This document shows, in pieces, positions 1-8,721 of a stretch of DNA of 64,000 nt. This DNA comes from Verrucomicrobiota bacterium (GTDB lineage: Bacteria > Verrucomicrobiota > Verrucomicrobiia > Verrucomicrobiales > Akkermansiaceae). The stretch is taken from contig JAPLUI010000325.1 of the NCBI GenBank assembly GCA_026397725.1, forward strand, positions 1-64,000, given 5' to 3'. A program made the position numbers and the translations under genes. Each line of letters starts with the position of its first letter. Within the stretch, counting starts at the first letter, position 1. The notes beneath the pieces are model-generated. The model searched no databases. It was given only the letters and a program-made list of their open reading frames with translations, and was not told the origin of the DNA.

Positions 1-157
1 CAGGTTCGCCGCACCGGGCTTCGCCTTGGGGATTACTCCTTTCAGCGCCGGATTGGCTACATGTTGGACACTTATTTGACATGTTGATCACATTTCAGAT
101 CAATAGAGAAGCCAGTCTTGGCCTGGCGCACCGGATTTCACAGATTAAAATTCGGGT

Positions 158-188
158 CCATTTGCAACTTCTCCGAAGTTGCAAATGG
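158..188. repeat. Perfect 14-bp stem hairpin
   Basis: Arms CCATTTGCAACTTC (158-171) and GAAGTTGCAAATGG (175-188) pair perfectly around a 3-base loop TCC. There is no T-tract on either side, so it is not a typical intrinsic terminator. It may be a REP-like element or a 3' stabiliser for the GH20 transcript that ends at 498. Confidence 0.7.
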
Positions 189-209
189 TGAGAAGATCCA
201 TCTCGAAAA

Positions 210-236
210 AATCCGTTAAATCCGTTAAATCCGTGG
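210..236. repeat. Three tandem copies of a 9-bp unit
   Basis: The unit AATCCGTTA occurs twice in a row, followed by a third copy ending in GTGG instead of GTTA. It is a simple short tandem repeat with no visible coding role. Confidence 0.6.
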
Positions 237-497
237 TTTCAAGACCGAAACTCGGATTTCAACATCCGTTTTCGGGCTCAACTCTTGCGGGTGAGGCCAT
301 CCATGTTTGGTTGCCATTCATTCTCAGCTTTCTCTGCTACCTCCTGTTCATCCATCTTCCTTTCCAGGGTGATTTGAGGTTTCAAATTTGAGATTCCAGA
401 TGGTGGATCGGCAATCAGCCACGACAAGCGCGGCATTGCCACATTTGTGAACAGGAACAAAATCGCTGTTTCGAATCGAGCCAATGCTTGTTTTTCA

Positions 498-2057
498 TCA
501 TGGCTGGGGTTTTCCGGATATTTTGGTATTTGAAGAGTCCGTGTCCAATGCCTCGGCTTGGGCTGTCAACGCGGCCAGTTCGTCCTGCAGGGGGCTCAGG
601 CGGGTGGAGACGTATTCCTCGATCCAGACCGGGGCGACCAATCCGTCGAGGCTGCGTTTCACCTCATCAGCGATGCGCTTCGATTTTCCTACAATCCACA
701 TGAGGTGCTGCAGGCCCTTGAGGCCCTCCTCGCGGTTGCGGGCGCTGGTGCGCCTGGGGTCGAGCTTGCACAAGACGAGTTGTTCCCGGACGCACTGGAT
801 CTTCAACCAGCCTTCGCGCCTAACATCGGTCAGCCGCTCCATCGCCTTGCGGCAGGCCTCGAAGCGCTGCTTCTCCCCCACCCCATCGAGAGCATCCACA
901 CACGCTTGGACGCCGCCGGCAGGCAGTTCGCCGTCGTGCAGGATCACCCCGGTGGCAACCAGCGAATCCAGCGCCGCATCAATGGGCACGCACTGCAATG
1001 TGCACACGCTCCACCGGCTCCATCCAGTCGTAACCACTCCGGCCAAGCCCTGACGTTGTGCGACGTCGGCCCAGGCCTTGGCGTTTTCCACGCGCGCAGC
1101 AAGGACCGGCCGGTCGGAGGTGGCCCGTTCGCGCGTCTCGCCTTCTGCTCCCTTGTAGGCCGCCGCGCCCCACAGGACCATGCCGTTGTCGCGAAATCGC
1201 TGGATGACTTTGGTGCTGAAATTCCCCTTGGTCGTTTCAGGATTCCCGTCATAACCCCAAACCATTAGATCGCATTTTTGTCCGAGTGATTGCAACTGCT
1301 TGTTGTCCCAGTCGACCATCATGTCGTGCCACAGGATCGGACGGATGTGTTTCGCATTGAGATGGTCGAGCATGGGTTCGACGTGCTGAAGGTAAAGCGC
1401 CCCCTTGCCGTGCTCTTTCACGTAGGCCTTGGTGTCCGGGTTTTGCCCCAGCGTCCACGCCTCATCCCCTCCCAAATGGAAGCGCTTCACACCGGGCATG
1501 AGTTTCAGAACATCATCGACCATCGCCATCACCAGCTCGCACGCCTTCGGTTCTAACGGATTGACGCCCGATGAAATGTTAGGCAATTCACGGAGGTGTT
1601 CATATCCCGGAACGCTGAGAACGGTCTCCATGTGTCCCAGACATTGCACCTGGGGAATCAATTCCAGGCCCAGAGTGCTTGCGGTTTCCTGAAAGCGGCG
1701 GATGTCCCCGGGCGTGTAGGCCGTCGGACTGCGGAACCGTGGGTCAACCGTCCATGGAAACGAGTCATCCCACTCGATCACCACAACATTGTATCGCGCT
1801 GCGGCAAACAATTTCAGAAGCTGCACAAACCGGTCCGGTGTCGGCGGCAGTCCCGCCAGATACATGTGCACGCCGCGCTGCGCGACCACGGGTTTGTCTT
1901 TCTTGAAAAGCTTGTCAAGGCCAGCGGTCACGGCCGGGTTTGCCTCCGGCACCACCTGCGAGGACACGGCCTGGATAGACAGCAGGCTGATAATTCCCGC
2001 GATGATCACCCACTTGGAGAGCACGTTGGCTTGCATCATTGATTGATCTATTTTCAT
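498..2057 (-). CDS. Secreted GH20 beta-N-acetylhexosaminidase
   Basis: Probable retaining exo-hexosaminidase of family GH20, which releases terminal GlcNAc or GalNAc by substrate-assisted catalysis. The 519-residue frame starts with a signal peptide (hydrophobic stretch about residues 14-34); an alternative ATG at 2039 (M7) would give a more compact signal. The catalytic TIM barrel spans roughly residues 58-330 and carries the hallmark HLGGDE at 194-199, with the Asp-Glu pair (D198, E199) that orients the acetamido group and protonates the glycosidic bond. The last 150 residues are helical and charged, without a recognised domain. The usual GH20b domain before the barrel is missing; a free GH20b-like fragment is encoded just upstream (2080-2508), and the two reading frames are separated by 22 bases. 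Family call is secure; substrate is not known. Confidence 0.85.
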   Translation of the reverse strand: MKIDQSMMQANVLSKWVIIAGIISLLSIQAVSSQVVPEANPAVTAGLDKLFKKDKPVVAQRGVHMYLAGLPPTPDRFVQLLKLFAAARYNVVVIEWDDSFPWTVDPRFRSPTAYTPGDIRRFQETASTLGLELIPQVQCLGHMETVLSVPGYEHLRELPNISSGVNPLEPKACELVMAMVDDVLKLMPGVKRFHLGGDEAWTLGQNPDTKAYVKEHGKGALYLQHVEPMLDHLNAKHIRPILWHDMMVDWDNKQLQSLGQKCDLMVWGYDGNPETTKGNFSTKVIQRFRDNGMVLWGAAAYKGAEGETRERATSDRPVLAARVENAKAWADVAQRQGLAGVVTTGWSRWSVCTLQCVPIDAALDSLVATGVILHDGELPAGGVQACVDALDGVGEKQRFEACRKAMERLTDVRREGWLKIQCVREQLVLCKLDPRRTSARNREEGLKGLQHLMWIVGKSKRIADEVKRSLDGLVAPVWIEEYVSTRLSPLQDELAALTAQAEALDTDSSNTKISGKPQP

Positions 2058-2079
2058 AGTATTGTTCGTTAGTAAGGCA

Positions 2080-2508
2080 CTATGGCTGGACTTTCTCCAG
2101 GGTCACCCGACCGTGCGAATCGGAGCTGACGTCGGTGCTGATGGAGGCGCGCAGAGTGAGCGGCGCGTTGGACAGTTCCTTCAACTCCACCTGGTATATG
2201 TTCTTATTTTTGTCCTGACTCAACTCGATGGCGGGCAGCCCCCTGTCAGGCGCGCCCTGCACCACAAGCAAGTCGAAGCCGGTGGCAGGCTTGATGTAAC
2301 CGCCGAGCTGGCGTGCGGTGGCGGCACTGGCGGCGTCGGAAGCGATCACGGTGCTGGCTTCGAGCGTGAAACTGCCGGTGCCTGGCTGCATCTTCGCCGG
2401 GGCCGGAAGAACCGCCGGGGGCAAACCCGGCGGGGATGCCTGCTCGGCCTGTAGCAGGGCGCTTGGGGCCGCAATCATCACGGCGAAGAGGGCTAAGGCT
2501 GTTTTCAT
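2080..2508 (-). pseudogene. Short secreted protein: GH20b-like N-domain joined to a foreign tail
   Basis: The 142-residue frame begins with a signal peptide (about residues 1-21, ending near LLQA). Residues 30-100 resemble the GH20b domain that precedes the catalytic barrel in many hexosaminidases (a typical pattern of LPAPAKMQ, then a Gly-Gly-Tyr helix and a region leading to PAIELSQDK). The last 35 residues (PLTLRASISTDVSSDSHGRV) look like the end of a different beta-sandwich protein, and no catalytic barrel lies between. I read it as the two ends of a longer gene joined by an in-frame deletion. It sits directly upstream of the GH20 gene and may be co-transcribed. Alternative: a genuine small secreted sugar-binding protein. 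Confidence 0.5.
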
Positions 2509-2518
2509 GGTTACTCAA

Positions 2519-4591
2519 TTACCTCACCGGTGTGAGTGTGAACTCCTTGATGGACACTCCGCGACTGCCGTCTTGGAGCCCGATGTGAAGGACATTCCTC
2601 CCATTGACCAGGGAGATCTCGACCGGCTGGGTCTGCTGCCACTTGCCGATGGTGTAGGGCACCGCAATTTCGACGGGTGGCGCGGGGTCTTTCGCGGAGA
2701 CCAGAAACTTCTGGCCCTCTTGCGCCGTCACCACCAGCGCGGTCAACGCATACTTGCCGGCACGCGGCACCGTGACTGAGTAATCAGCCTTGAAACCACC
2801 GGAGCAATGCAATTGCATGCCTCTCGGGAAGCCAGGCATGCACACGCCGTTACCCGACGGATTGCTGTGGGCCACCGCCGGCATCGTGATCACCCCATCC
2901 TTGCCGATGACGGTCTTCTGGTCCGCCTCCGCCTTCGCCTGTTTCGTCTGCCTAGCATGCTGTTTTTCCTGCGGTTCATTCGCTTCGCCAAGCTCCTGAC
3001 CGAGCGGGCCTAACTTGACCGCCGTGGCCGCGATGGCAAGCGTTTGATAGTGAGCCATGCCGCTCCAGCAGCCGCCGGCTACGCCCTTGCGGTCGTTGTA
3101 GGCCTCTTCGCCAAGGACGCGGCTGATCCATTGGGCGCGCAACACCTTCAAATATTCCTGGCCACGTGCCCGCGCCTGGGTCTCCAGCAGGAAGTCCGAC
3201 CCGCTGCGCGGCGCCTCATCCTTGTCCCACCAGCTATGCTCATAGCCCGCACCGAGATTGATCACCCAGCCTTTGGGCGTCCAATGACTCAATGCGGCAT
3301 GACCTTTTTGGGTCACGCCCCAGACCGGGATGCCAAAACATTGCAGGATAAACCGGCCAAAGAACGCGCGCCGGCCGCACACGCCCCCATCCTTGATGAT
3401 GTTCTGATATTTGTGCAGCGAAGGGAGATCATACTTTTGGTTTTGCGAGCCATACGGGACCTCGGTTCTGACGCTTGCCGAATAGCGCCAGCCATAGTCC
3501 GGGTTGTAGATATGGTCGGGCCGGTAGTTCCGGAGCATCTCGCGTCCCCAGGCCAAAATCTCATCGGGAGCATCGCAGTTGACGACCAAGCGGTATTCCC
3601 AGACGGAGAGGTTCTTGAAGGCAGGGTCCAACTCGCCAGCGAGGAACGCCTTCTCATAATGCAGGTAGCGCTGCACCGGGTCCGCATTGGAATCCACAAC
3701 CGGCACGGCATACTCCAAACTGGTGGCCAGCGCCAAACGCTGCAAGGTGCCGTCGCGGGCCTTTGGGCTGGCCTGCTGAATCGCGGTGTGGATTTCCATC
3801 GTCCGGCCATACTTGCCGAACTTGGCGCCACCGGAATCGAGCATCTGCTTCATCAACTTGTCATCAGCCAGAAGTTTCTCCACCAGGGCTTCCTGTTCCT
3901 TCCCCTGCTGGGCGAACTCGGCCAGGCCGCGCGGCGTCGCCACGGCCAGCACGGCACCTTTGACCAGCTTCGCATCGAGTTGGTCGCTCGCCAGGATAGA
4001 CCCCGCAGAAGCCAGGACAGCCTTGGCTGCCGTGCTTTCATTGGTGCGCGCCTGGGCCAGTGGTGCCTGGGCCGCCTGATTCGCCTTGGCCAGCTTCGGC
4101 TCGTCGGTTTTCGCCTTGTCCAACGCTTCCTGACGCTCCTTGAGCGCTTTGAGCCCGTCTTCCTTGTTCGCCTGCCACTTGGCCAGTTCGTTCTTCGCCG
4201 CTTCGCGTTCGGCCTCCGTGCTCGCCTTCTTCAGCGCCGCCTCCGCCTGCGCAATGCCCTTCTCAGCGCCGCCGATCCACTTGCCCTTCGCGTGATCCAC
4301 TAACGCTTGCGCCCCTTGAACCTTGCCCAGGGCTTGCTGCGCCGCGTTCGCCTCCGCCTCCGCCTTCTTGGTCGCTTCACGTGCCTTCACCAAAGCGGCT
4401 TGCTTGGACGCATCGATTTTGGGCAGGGCTTTGCCGATCTCCGCCTGCAGCGCCTTGAGTTGCTCCGCATATTTGTTCTCCAGCGTATTTCCCGCAGAGG
4501 TAGGCGGCGTTTCCGCCGCCGGGACGTTGCTGACGCCCATCGGCATCACTGCCAAAAGGCCCGCCATCACTAACACTTTGTTTGTTTTCAT
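2519..4591 (-). CDS. Secreted coiled-coil protein with transglutaminase-like core
   Basis: About 690 residues from the ATG at 4591, chosen because it begins directly with a signal peptide (MKTNKVLVMAGLLAVMP); an in-frame ATG at 4672 would put 27 odd residues before it. Residues 40-190 are an Ala/Lys/Glu-rich coiled coil. Residues about 395-460 form a transglutaminase/papain-fold core: GGVCGRRA with Cys405, KGHAALSHW with His431, and acidic residues about 20 positions further on. The final about 90 residues look like a beta-sandwich, perhaps carbohydrate-binding. Proteins of this fold cleave or cross-link peptides, or act as bacterial transglutaminase-like proteases; the actual substrate is unknown. 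It lies between the hexosaminidase genes and the SGNH esterase, so a role on glycoprotein or peptidoglycan-linked material is possible. Confidence 0.6.
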   Translation of the reverse strand: MKTNKVLVMAGLLAVMPMGVSNVPAAETPPTSAGNTLENKYAEQLKALQAEIGKALPKIDASKQAALVKAREATKKAEAEANAAQQALGKVQGAQALVDHAKGKWIGGAEKGIAQAEAALKKASTEAEREAAKNELAKWQANKEDGLKALKERQEALDKAKTDEPKLAKANQAAQAPLAQARTNESTAAKAVLASAGSILASDQLDAKLVKGAVLAVATPRGLAEFAQQGKEQEALVEKLLADDKLMKQMLDSGGAKFGKYGRTMEIHTAIQQASPKARDGTLQRLALATSLEYAVPVVDSNADPVQRYLHYEKAFLAGELDPAFKNLSVWEYRLVVNCDAPDEILAWGREMLRNYRPDHIYNPDYGWRYSASVRTEVPYGSQNQKYDLPSLHKYQNIIKDGGVCGRRAFFGRFILQCFGIPVWGVTQKGHAALSHWTPKGWVINLGAGYEHSWWDKDEAPRSGSDFLLETQARARGQEYLKVLRAQWISRVLGEEAYNDRKGVAGGCWSGMAHYQTLAIAATAVKLGPLGQELGEANEPQEKQHARQTKQAKAEADQKTVIGKDGVITMPAVAHSNPSGNGVCMPGFPRGMQLHCSGGFKADYSVTVPRAGKYALTALVVTAQEGQKFLVSAKDPAPPVEIAVPYTIGKWQQTQPVEISLVNGRNVLHIGLQDGSRGVSIKEFTLTPVR

Positions 4592-4668
4592 TGTCATCAC
4601 TTTGTTCGTTCTTGATATTATGATTCCATAAAAATCCGATGAATTTCCAGGCGTCCCGGCCGCTGGAT

Positions 4669-5955
4669 TCACTTCTGGTTCTTCAGCAGTTCCGCCATGG
4701 CCTTGCCCATGGCTTCACCGACGTTCATATAGGTTTCAGCGTTGCCGTTGTAGTGGCCGTTGCCGCTGCCGCCGAGAGACAGGGGATTGGAATAGACCGT
4801 GGCCACATTGCCCTTGAACTCGGGATGCTTGCCGGTCGCGCCGTCCACCGCGAACTGGCCTTCCATCACCTTGTTGCCGCTGCCCTTCACGGCTTCGCCC
4901 ATGGTGGCCAGGACGAACTTCGCGGTCGGGGCATTGAAGTCCTTGCGCAGCGCCTTGATGAACGCAACGAGATTCTTTTCATAGCGACTCGCATGCACGG
5001 CGTTCAAGCCGTCCTTTTCGCCTTGCCATAGAAAGAATCCAGCAACCTCGTATTTCTTTGCCCCTGGGTAATGCTTGTCGAGATCGGCAAGAGCCGTCTT
5101 CGCATCCGCCGTGTCGTCGTCATACTGCTTGCCGGCATACCAGCCGATCGGCTTCGGCTCGGTGCCCTTCGCCCAGGAGTCAGGAGAATCCTTGTAGCCG
5201 GCATACACTTTGCCGCCCTCTTCAAACCGCTCGCTGCCCGGAGGCAGCAGATCCCAACCCAGGCTGCGGTTGCCGATGCAGCACTTGAGGATCATGACCG
5301 GCGCATCAATGGCATTCCCGACCACCTGCCCGATGCCGTATTCCGGGCCGATGGTGCCGCCCTTGATGCCCATCCATTCATTGTTGAGTGGCCCCTGACC
5401 GGACATGTAACGCACAAAACGGACATCCTTGCGCTCCAGCCAGCCACCGGCCTCATCCACCAGGTAGGGATACTTATTCTTGGTCTTGACCGCATTCTCC
5501 AGGGAGCCTTCCCCGCCGGCAATCTTGCCCATGCCAACCATGTTGGATTGGCCCATCAGGATGAACACCTGGGCCGGCTTGCTCATGTCCGCCGGTTTGC
5601 CGTCAGGCTTTTTGAATAGATTCTTCGGATCGGTGTCGATCTTGTCCGCCGCCGGCTTGTTAGCGGAAGGTGCGTCGATCTTGCCTTGCGCCTTGAGGAA
5701 GGCGATATCCGCCGCGGAGAGCTTGTCTTGGTTGAACTTCATCACCGTGCCGCTGGGCTGCGTCACGCCGACCGCGCCGGTGGCCGGGTCATACGATTTC
5801 AGTTCACCCTCGAAGGTCTTGGCTCCGTCCGCGCTGGTCCAGGTGCGGGCCGGCACGCCGGTGACTAGCAGCAGCATCAGCGCGGCGGTTCCGGCGAACC
5901 GGTTCATTCGGAAGTTACGGGGTGGGTTGTTGGGATTCATCATGGCAGGATTCAT
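4669..5955 (-). CDS. SHD1-linked SGNH esterase (sialate O-acetylesterase-like)
   Basis: A 428-residue secreted esterase of the SASA type (SGNH fold), which removes O-acetyl groups from sugars or polysaccharides. A membrane-spanning signal lies at about residues 20-36; the ATG at 5907 (MNRFAGTAAL) is a good alternative start. Residues about 37-92 match the SHD1-like module (begins RTWTSADGAKTFEGEL) often fused to hydrolases in planctomycetes and verrucomicrobia. The esterase block I motif GQSNM is at 135-139, with Ser137 the likely nucleophile, and a WQGEKDG block near residue 310 precedes the C-terminal catalytic His region. It is full length. It pairs functionally with the hexosaminidase downstream. 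Confidence 0.8.
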   Translation of the reverse strand: MNPAMMNPNNPPRNFRMNRFAGTAALMLLLVTGVPARTWTSADGAKTFEGELKSYDPATGAVGVTQPSGTVMKFNQDKLSAADIAFLKAQGKIDAPSANKPAADKIDTDPKNLFKKPDGKPADMSKPAQVFILMGQSNMVGMGKIAGGEGSLENAVKTKNKYPYLVDEAGGWLERKDVRFVRYMSGQGPLNNEWMGIKGGTIGPEYGIGQVVGNAIDAPVMILKCCIGNRSLGWDLLPPGSERFEEGGKVYAGYKDSPDSWAKGTEPKPIGWYAGKQYDDDTADAKTALADLDKHYPGAKKYEVAGFFLWQGEKDGLNAVHASRYEKNLVAFIKALRKDFNAPTAKFVLATMGEAVKGSGNKVMEGQFAVDGATGKHPEFKGNVATVYSNPLSLGGSGNGHYNGNAETYMNVGEAMGKAMAELLKNQK

Positions 5956-6009
5956 GTTGTTATGTTAGGTAGGTGGCTTCTCATGATTACGATTGGATGG
6001 ATGATCGGG

Positions 6010-7197
6010 TCATTGGGCGAATTCCTTCCAAGCGTCACGGAACCACTGGATGACTTTCCACGGCGTGCGGATGGAGGTGTTGCAACTGGCCGCCAGCATG
6101 AACCGGTGCGTGTAGGGCCGCAGCCGGCCGAACAAATCCGCGATATATCGCCGGACCTCGTCCGCACTCTGGAATTTTTCTGTTTCCATTGCGCTGATGC
6201 CGCCGGTGATGAGAAACCGGTCGCTGGTCAGTTGCATGGCTTCGTCGAGTTGCACGTCGCCGAGCGGCGGGAAAGCCACGCCTTCGAGACCGTCCACCCC
6301 GAGCGAATCGATCCGCTTCAGGTTGATCCGCTGGCTGCCGCAGGCGTGGATGAAAAACGTGCTGCCGTGCTGGTGGGCAATGCGGCTGGCCTGTTCGTAA
6401 AACGACGCGGAGAATTTTTCCAGATAGGACGGAGTGTGAAAGGCGGCGTCCAGGTTATCCATCGCCATCATCGCCGGCACGCCCACAGCGGCCATCTGGC
6501 GCACCAGATCGAGTTGTGCCGCCTGATGCAACGCAAGCAGTTCCCGCACGCGGTCCTCGTCGTCGGCAATGAGATAGGTCGTGTTGACCGCCCCGGCTAA
6601 CAGGTGCAGCGCCTTGAGCGGACTGGACAGCTCGCCGGCCACCACGAATCCGTCGTCGCCCACGTGCGCCTGTTCCCGCGCATACCGCTCCGGCAGGAAC
6701 CGCCAGCGCCGTGCGCCCAACAATTCCTCCAGCGCGTCTAACGGATCCGGCGCGTCGTCGAGCGCGAACACTTCCTGCACCAGGGTGGAGTCGGCGAAGA
6801 TATATCGTTGGCGCTCGGTCAGCGTGCCGCGCCGCGTGTGCCAGGTCCGGGTGATGACGCGGTCGTTGCCTTCCATGCGGACTTCCTCGCACGCCTCCAC
6901 GCCATCCCAAACTTCTTCCGTTAGCCCGCCGAACCAGCCATGCTGCTGATCGGAGTAGATGTTGCGGCTGAAGACGTCCAGGCCGAGATGGCGGATGAGG
7001 TCGAGCTGGGTGCGGCAATCCGCCAGTTCCGGCGGCAGCAGCCCGTGGTTCTGGTGGTGGGCAAACCATTGCCAGTAATTCGGCGCATAGACGATGCGGG
7101 CCGGGCATTTGCGTTGCAGCACGGCATGCACGCACTCGTGGTGGCTGGCGGCGGCCAGGCGGTTGCCCGGATCGGGCTGGGGTATGGGTTCAGTCAT
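6010..7197 (-). CDS. Uroporphyrinogen decarboxylase-like family protein
   Basis: A complete 395-residue cytoplasmic protein of the URO-D/methyltransferase-like superfamily (TIM barrel). It has no signal peptide. In verrucomicrobial and other environmental genomes such members usually sit in sugar-use clusters rather than haem operons; some relatives (MtaA, MtbA) transfer methyl groups to corrinoid or thiol acceptors. Features seen are an N-terminal helical segment (NYWQWFAHHQN), a central His/Gly-rich barrel strand (HQHGSTFFIHACGS) and a C-terminal GGISAMETEKF segment. Its start overlaps the end of the MFS gene by 8 bases (7190-7197), so the two are probably translated together. Role here is unproven; it is not likely to make haem. 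Confidence 0.7.
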   Translation of the reverse strand: MTEPIPQPDPGNRLAAASHHECVHAVLQRKCPARIVYAPNYWQWFAHHQNHGLLPPELADCRTQLDLIRHLGLDVFSRNIYSDQQHGWFGGLTEEVWDGVEACEEVRMEGNDRVITRTWHTRRGTLTERQRYIFADSTLVQEVFALDDAPDPLDALEELLGARRWRFLPERYAREQAHVGDDGFVVAGELSSPLKALHLLAGAVNTTYLIADDEDRVRELLALHQAAQLDLVRQMAAVGVPAMMAMDNLDAAFHTPSYLEKFSASFYEQASRIAHQHGSTFFIHACGSQRINLKRIDSLGVDGLEGVAFPPLGDVQLDEAMQLTSDRFLITGGISAMETEKFQSADEVRRYIADLFGRLRPYTHRFMLAASCNTSIRTPWKVIQWFRDAWKEFAQ

Positions 7198-7900
7198 GGG
7201 TTACCACGGCAGGTTTCATGTTAGGAATCAACAGTTGCATGATTGCCAGAGCCAGCAGGTACGCGCTGCCGGCCATGATGAAAAGCACCCAGTAGCTGCC
7301 GGTTTTCTGCAGAATGGAACCGGCGGACTGCGAGAACGCCACCGCCGCGAGCGAGCCGAACATGCCGCCCAGGCCCACGACCGACGCGACCGCCTGTTGC
7401 GGGAACAGATCGGAGACGAGCGTGAACAAATTGGCCGCCCACCCCTGATGGGCGGACGCCGCCAGACCGATTAGCAACGTGGCCACCCAAAGGTTCGACG
7501 CCTTGGCGGCGAAGACCACCGGCACCACACACAGCGCGCAGATGAGCAAGGCGGTCTTGCGGCTCGCATTGACCGACCAACCGCGTTTGAGGAGCGAGCC
7601 TGACAACCAGCCCCCGCCGATGCTGCCCACGGTGGTCATCGTGTAAATCACCACCAGCGGCGGGCCCATGGTTGCCAGATCCAGACCGTATTGTTGGTAC
7701 AGGAACTTCGGCAGCCAGTAGAGATATTCGAGTTCATTCCAGCCCAGGGCCTGGTCGAGGGTTGGCGCGAGGATGCCCAGCACCTGCCGGTCCATGTAAT
7801 TGATGGTGGTGGCGGCAAAGACCAAGCCACAGACCGTCCAGCGGAATCCGCGGATGCCTCGAAGCGGGGGCTTGGTTGTGGTATGGGCGGAGGGATTCAT
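7190..7900 (-). pseudogene. MFS sugar transporter lacking its first-half helices
   Basis: The start at 7900 (MNPSAHTTTK) is followed by TM1 and the signature NYMDRQVLGILAPTLDQALGW, typical of hexuronate/sugar-acid permeases (ExuT-like). The sequence then jumps within a few residues to LYWLPKFLYQQYGLDL, which in full-length relatives lies in the second half after the central loop. About 170-180 residues (helices 2 to 6 or 7) are missing while the frame is kept; the remaining 237 residues hold the last five or six helices, ending in MKPAVVTHD. It is unlikely to transport. It overlaps its neighbours at both ends (4 bases with the oxidoreductase, 8 with the URO-D-like gene), so the three form one operon. 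Call of family 0.85; call of deletion 0.8. Confidence 0.75.
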
Positions 7901-8322
7901 GGCGATTCCAGCCACACCCGCCATTTCTCGCGTGACGGACGGGTGAGCAGCTTGGCGGCCTCCGGGTCGCCGACGATTTCCTCCTTTTCCGGATTCCACA
8001 CGATCGCCCGCCCGGTTCTGGCCGCGATGTTGGAAAGGTGGCAGATGGTATCGCAGCGGATGCCCATTTCGATCGGGCAGATGGTTTCCTGGCGTGACTT
8101 GACGCAATCGATGAAGTTGCGGTGGTGTATCAAAATATGATAGTAGTCGGCGATGCTCCCGCAGCCGATCTGGTCAACGTTGATCCGGTTGCTTGGCGCC
8201 GCGGCACCGAACAACCGACTGGTGATGATGTTGGGCACGGCGCAAGCCGCGCTGGCCCCCATGGCCTGCTTGAGAAAGCGGTGCCGCGAGGATGGGGTGT
8301 CGAACCTGGTGTCGGTTTTCAT
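7897..8322 (-). pseudogene. Gfo/Idh/MocA oxidoreductase with the middle deleted
   Basis: The frame starts at 8322 (MKTDTRFDTPSSRHRFLKQ; a further in-frame ATG is at 8361). Residues 12-40 form a twin-arginine-like or lipoprotein-type leader typical of secreted verrucomicrobial Gfo/Idh/MocA proteins, followed by NRINVDQIGCGSIAD, the first strand of the Rossmann fold (GCG in place of GxGxxG). The sequence then passes straight to FIDCVKSRQETICPIEMGI, which belongs near the C-terminus of full-length proteins of about 430 residues, and ends with the family's terminal WNPEKEEIVGDPEAAKLLTRP. Around 280 residues are missing in frame. Stop and MFS start overlap as ATGA. Confidence 0.7.
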
Positions 8323-8361
8323 TATCTTCACTTTGTTTGTTGCGATGAGGTTGATCTTCAT

Positions 8362-8682
8362 GGCATGGAAACTTCGAAAGCTCGCTTACTCCCGGCAGAC
8401 CGCGGTTGTTTCATCCCGCAGGCGGATTTCTTCTCCGGAAACCGGACCCTTTTAGGGGCGGTTCGGAGGCGGTTGCCAAGGAATCCTGAAGCTGAGGTGC
8501 ACTGTAGCGGCGGTCTGTGACCGTCGGTAGCGATTGAGCAGAGCTTCGCGCCTCCGCTTCCGCATCGACTTTTCCCGCAGGGGAAAAGTAGTCATAGAGC
8601 GCCGCTACAATTCGCTGCATGGGCGGGGTGGAATCGCGGTTATTGGATCATTCATGAGCGGTTTCATCTTCGAGGGAAAAGT
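8362..8682. repeat. Gene-free stretch with nested palindromes
   Basis: No coding sequence is credible. The region is a REP-like cluster: outer arms TGTAGCGGCG (8503-8512) and CGCCGCTACA (8600-8609) are exact complements, and inside them lies a hairpin ACTTTTCCC (8568-8576) / GGGAAAAGT (8581-8589). It sits between the convergent-looking end of the glycine-rich gene and the upstream side of the oxidoreductase gene, so it must also contain the promoter of the 8322-6010 operon, although I cannot point to clear -35/-10 boxes. Confidence 0.6.
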
Positions 8683-8706
8683 GGGACCAGCGAGGCCGCT
8701 GGTCCC
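8683..8706 (-). terminator. Hairpin just after the glycine-rich gene
   Basis: A perfect 10-bp stem, GGGACCAGCG (8683-8692) and CGCTGGTCCC (8697-8706), with loop AGGC, begins 15 bases beyond the stop codon of the minus-strand gene at 8722. A weak A/T run follows on the transcript side (TTTTCCC). It probably ends or protects that transcript. Confidence 0.55.
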
Positions 8707-8721
8707 TACCTGTTATTCCGC

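Larger units (their letters stand above)
1..497. other. Intergenic region with no convincing gene
   Basis: The two short open frames here match nothing I recognise and lack a plausible start context. The stretch lies downstream of the minus-strand GH20 gene. It holds a strong hairpin (158-188) and a short tandem repeat (210-236), described separately. The rest is AT-richer than its surroundings and I see nothing else in it. Confidence 0.6.

Noticed and set aside
3044..4303. Plus-strand frame of 419 residues
   Set aside because: It is antisense to the coiled-coil/transglutaminase-like gene; composition and lack of any domain show it is a GC-rich shadow.
6010..7197. HemE for haem synthesis
   Set aside because: The sequence is only distantly of the URO-D family and lies in a sugar operon without other hem genes.
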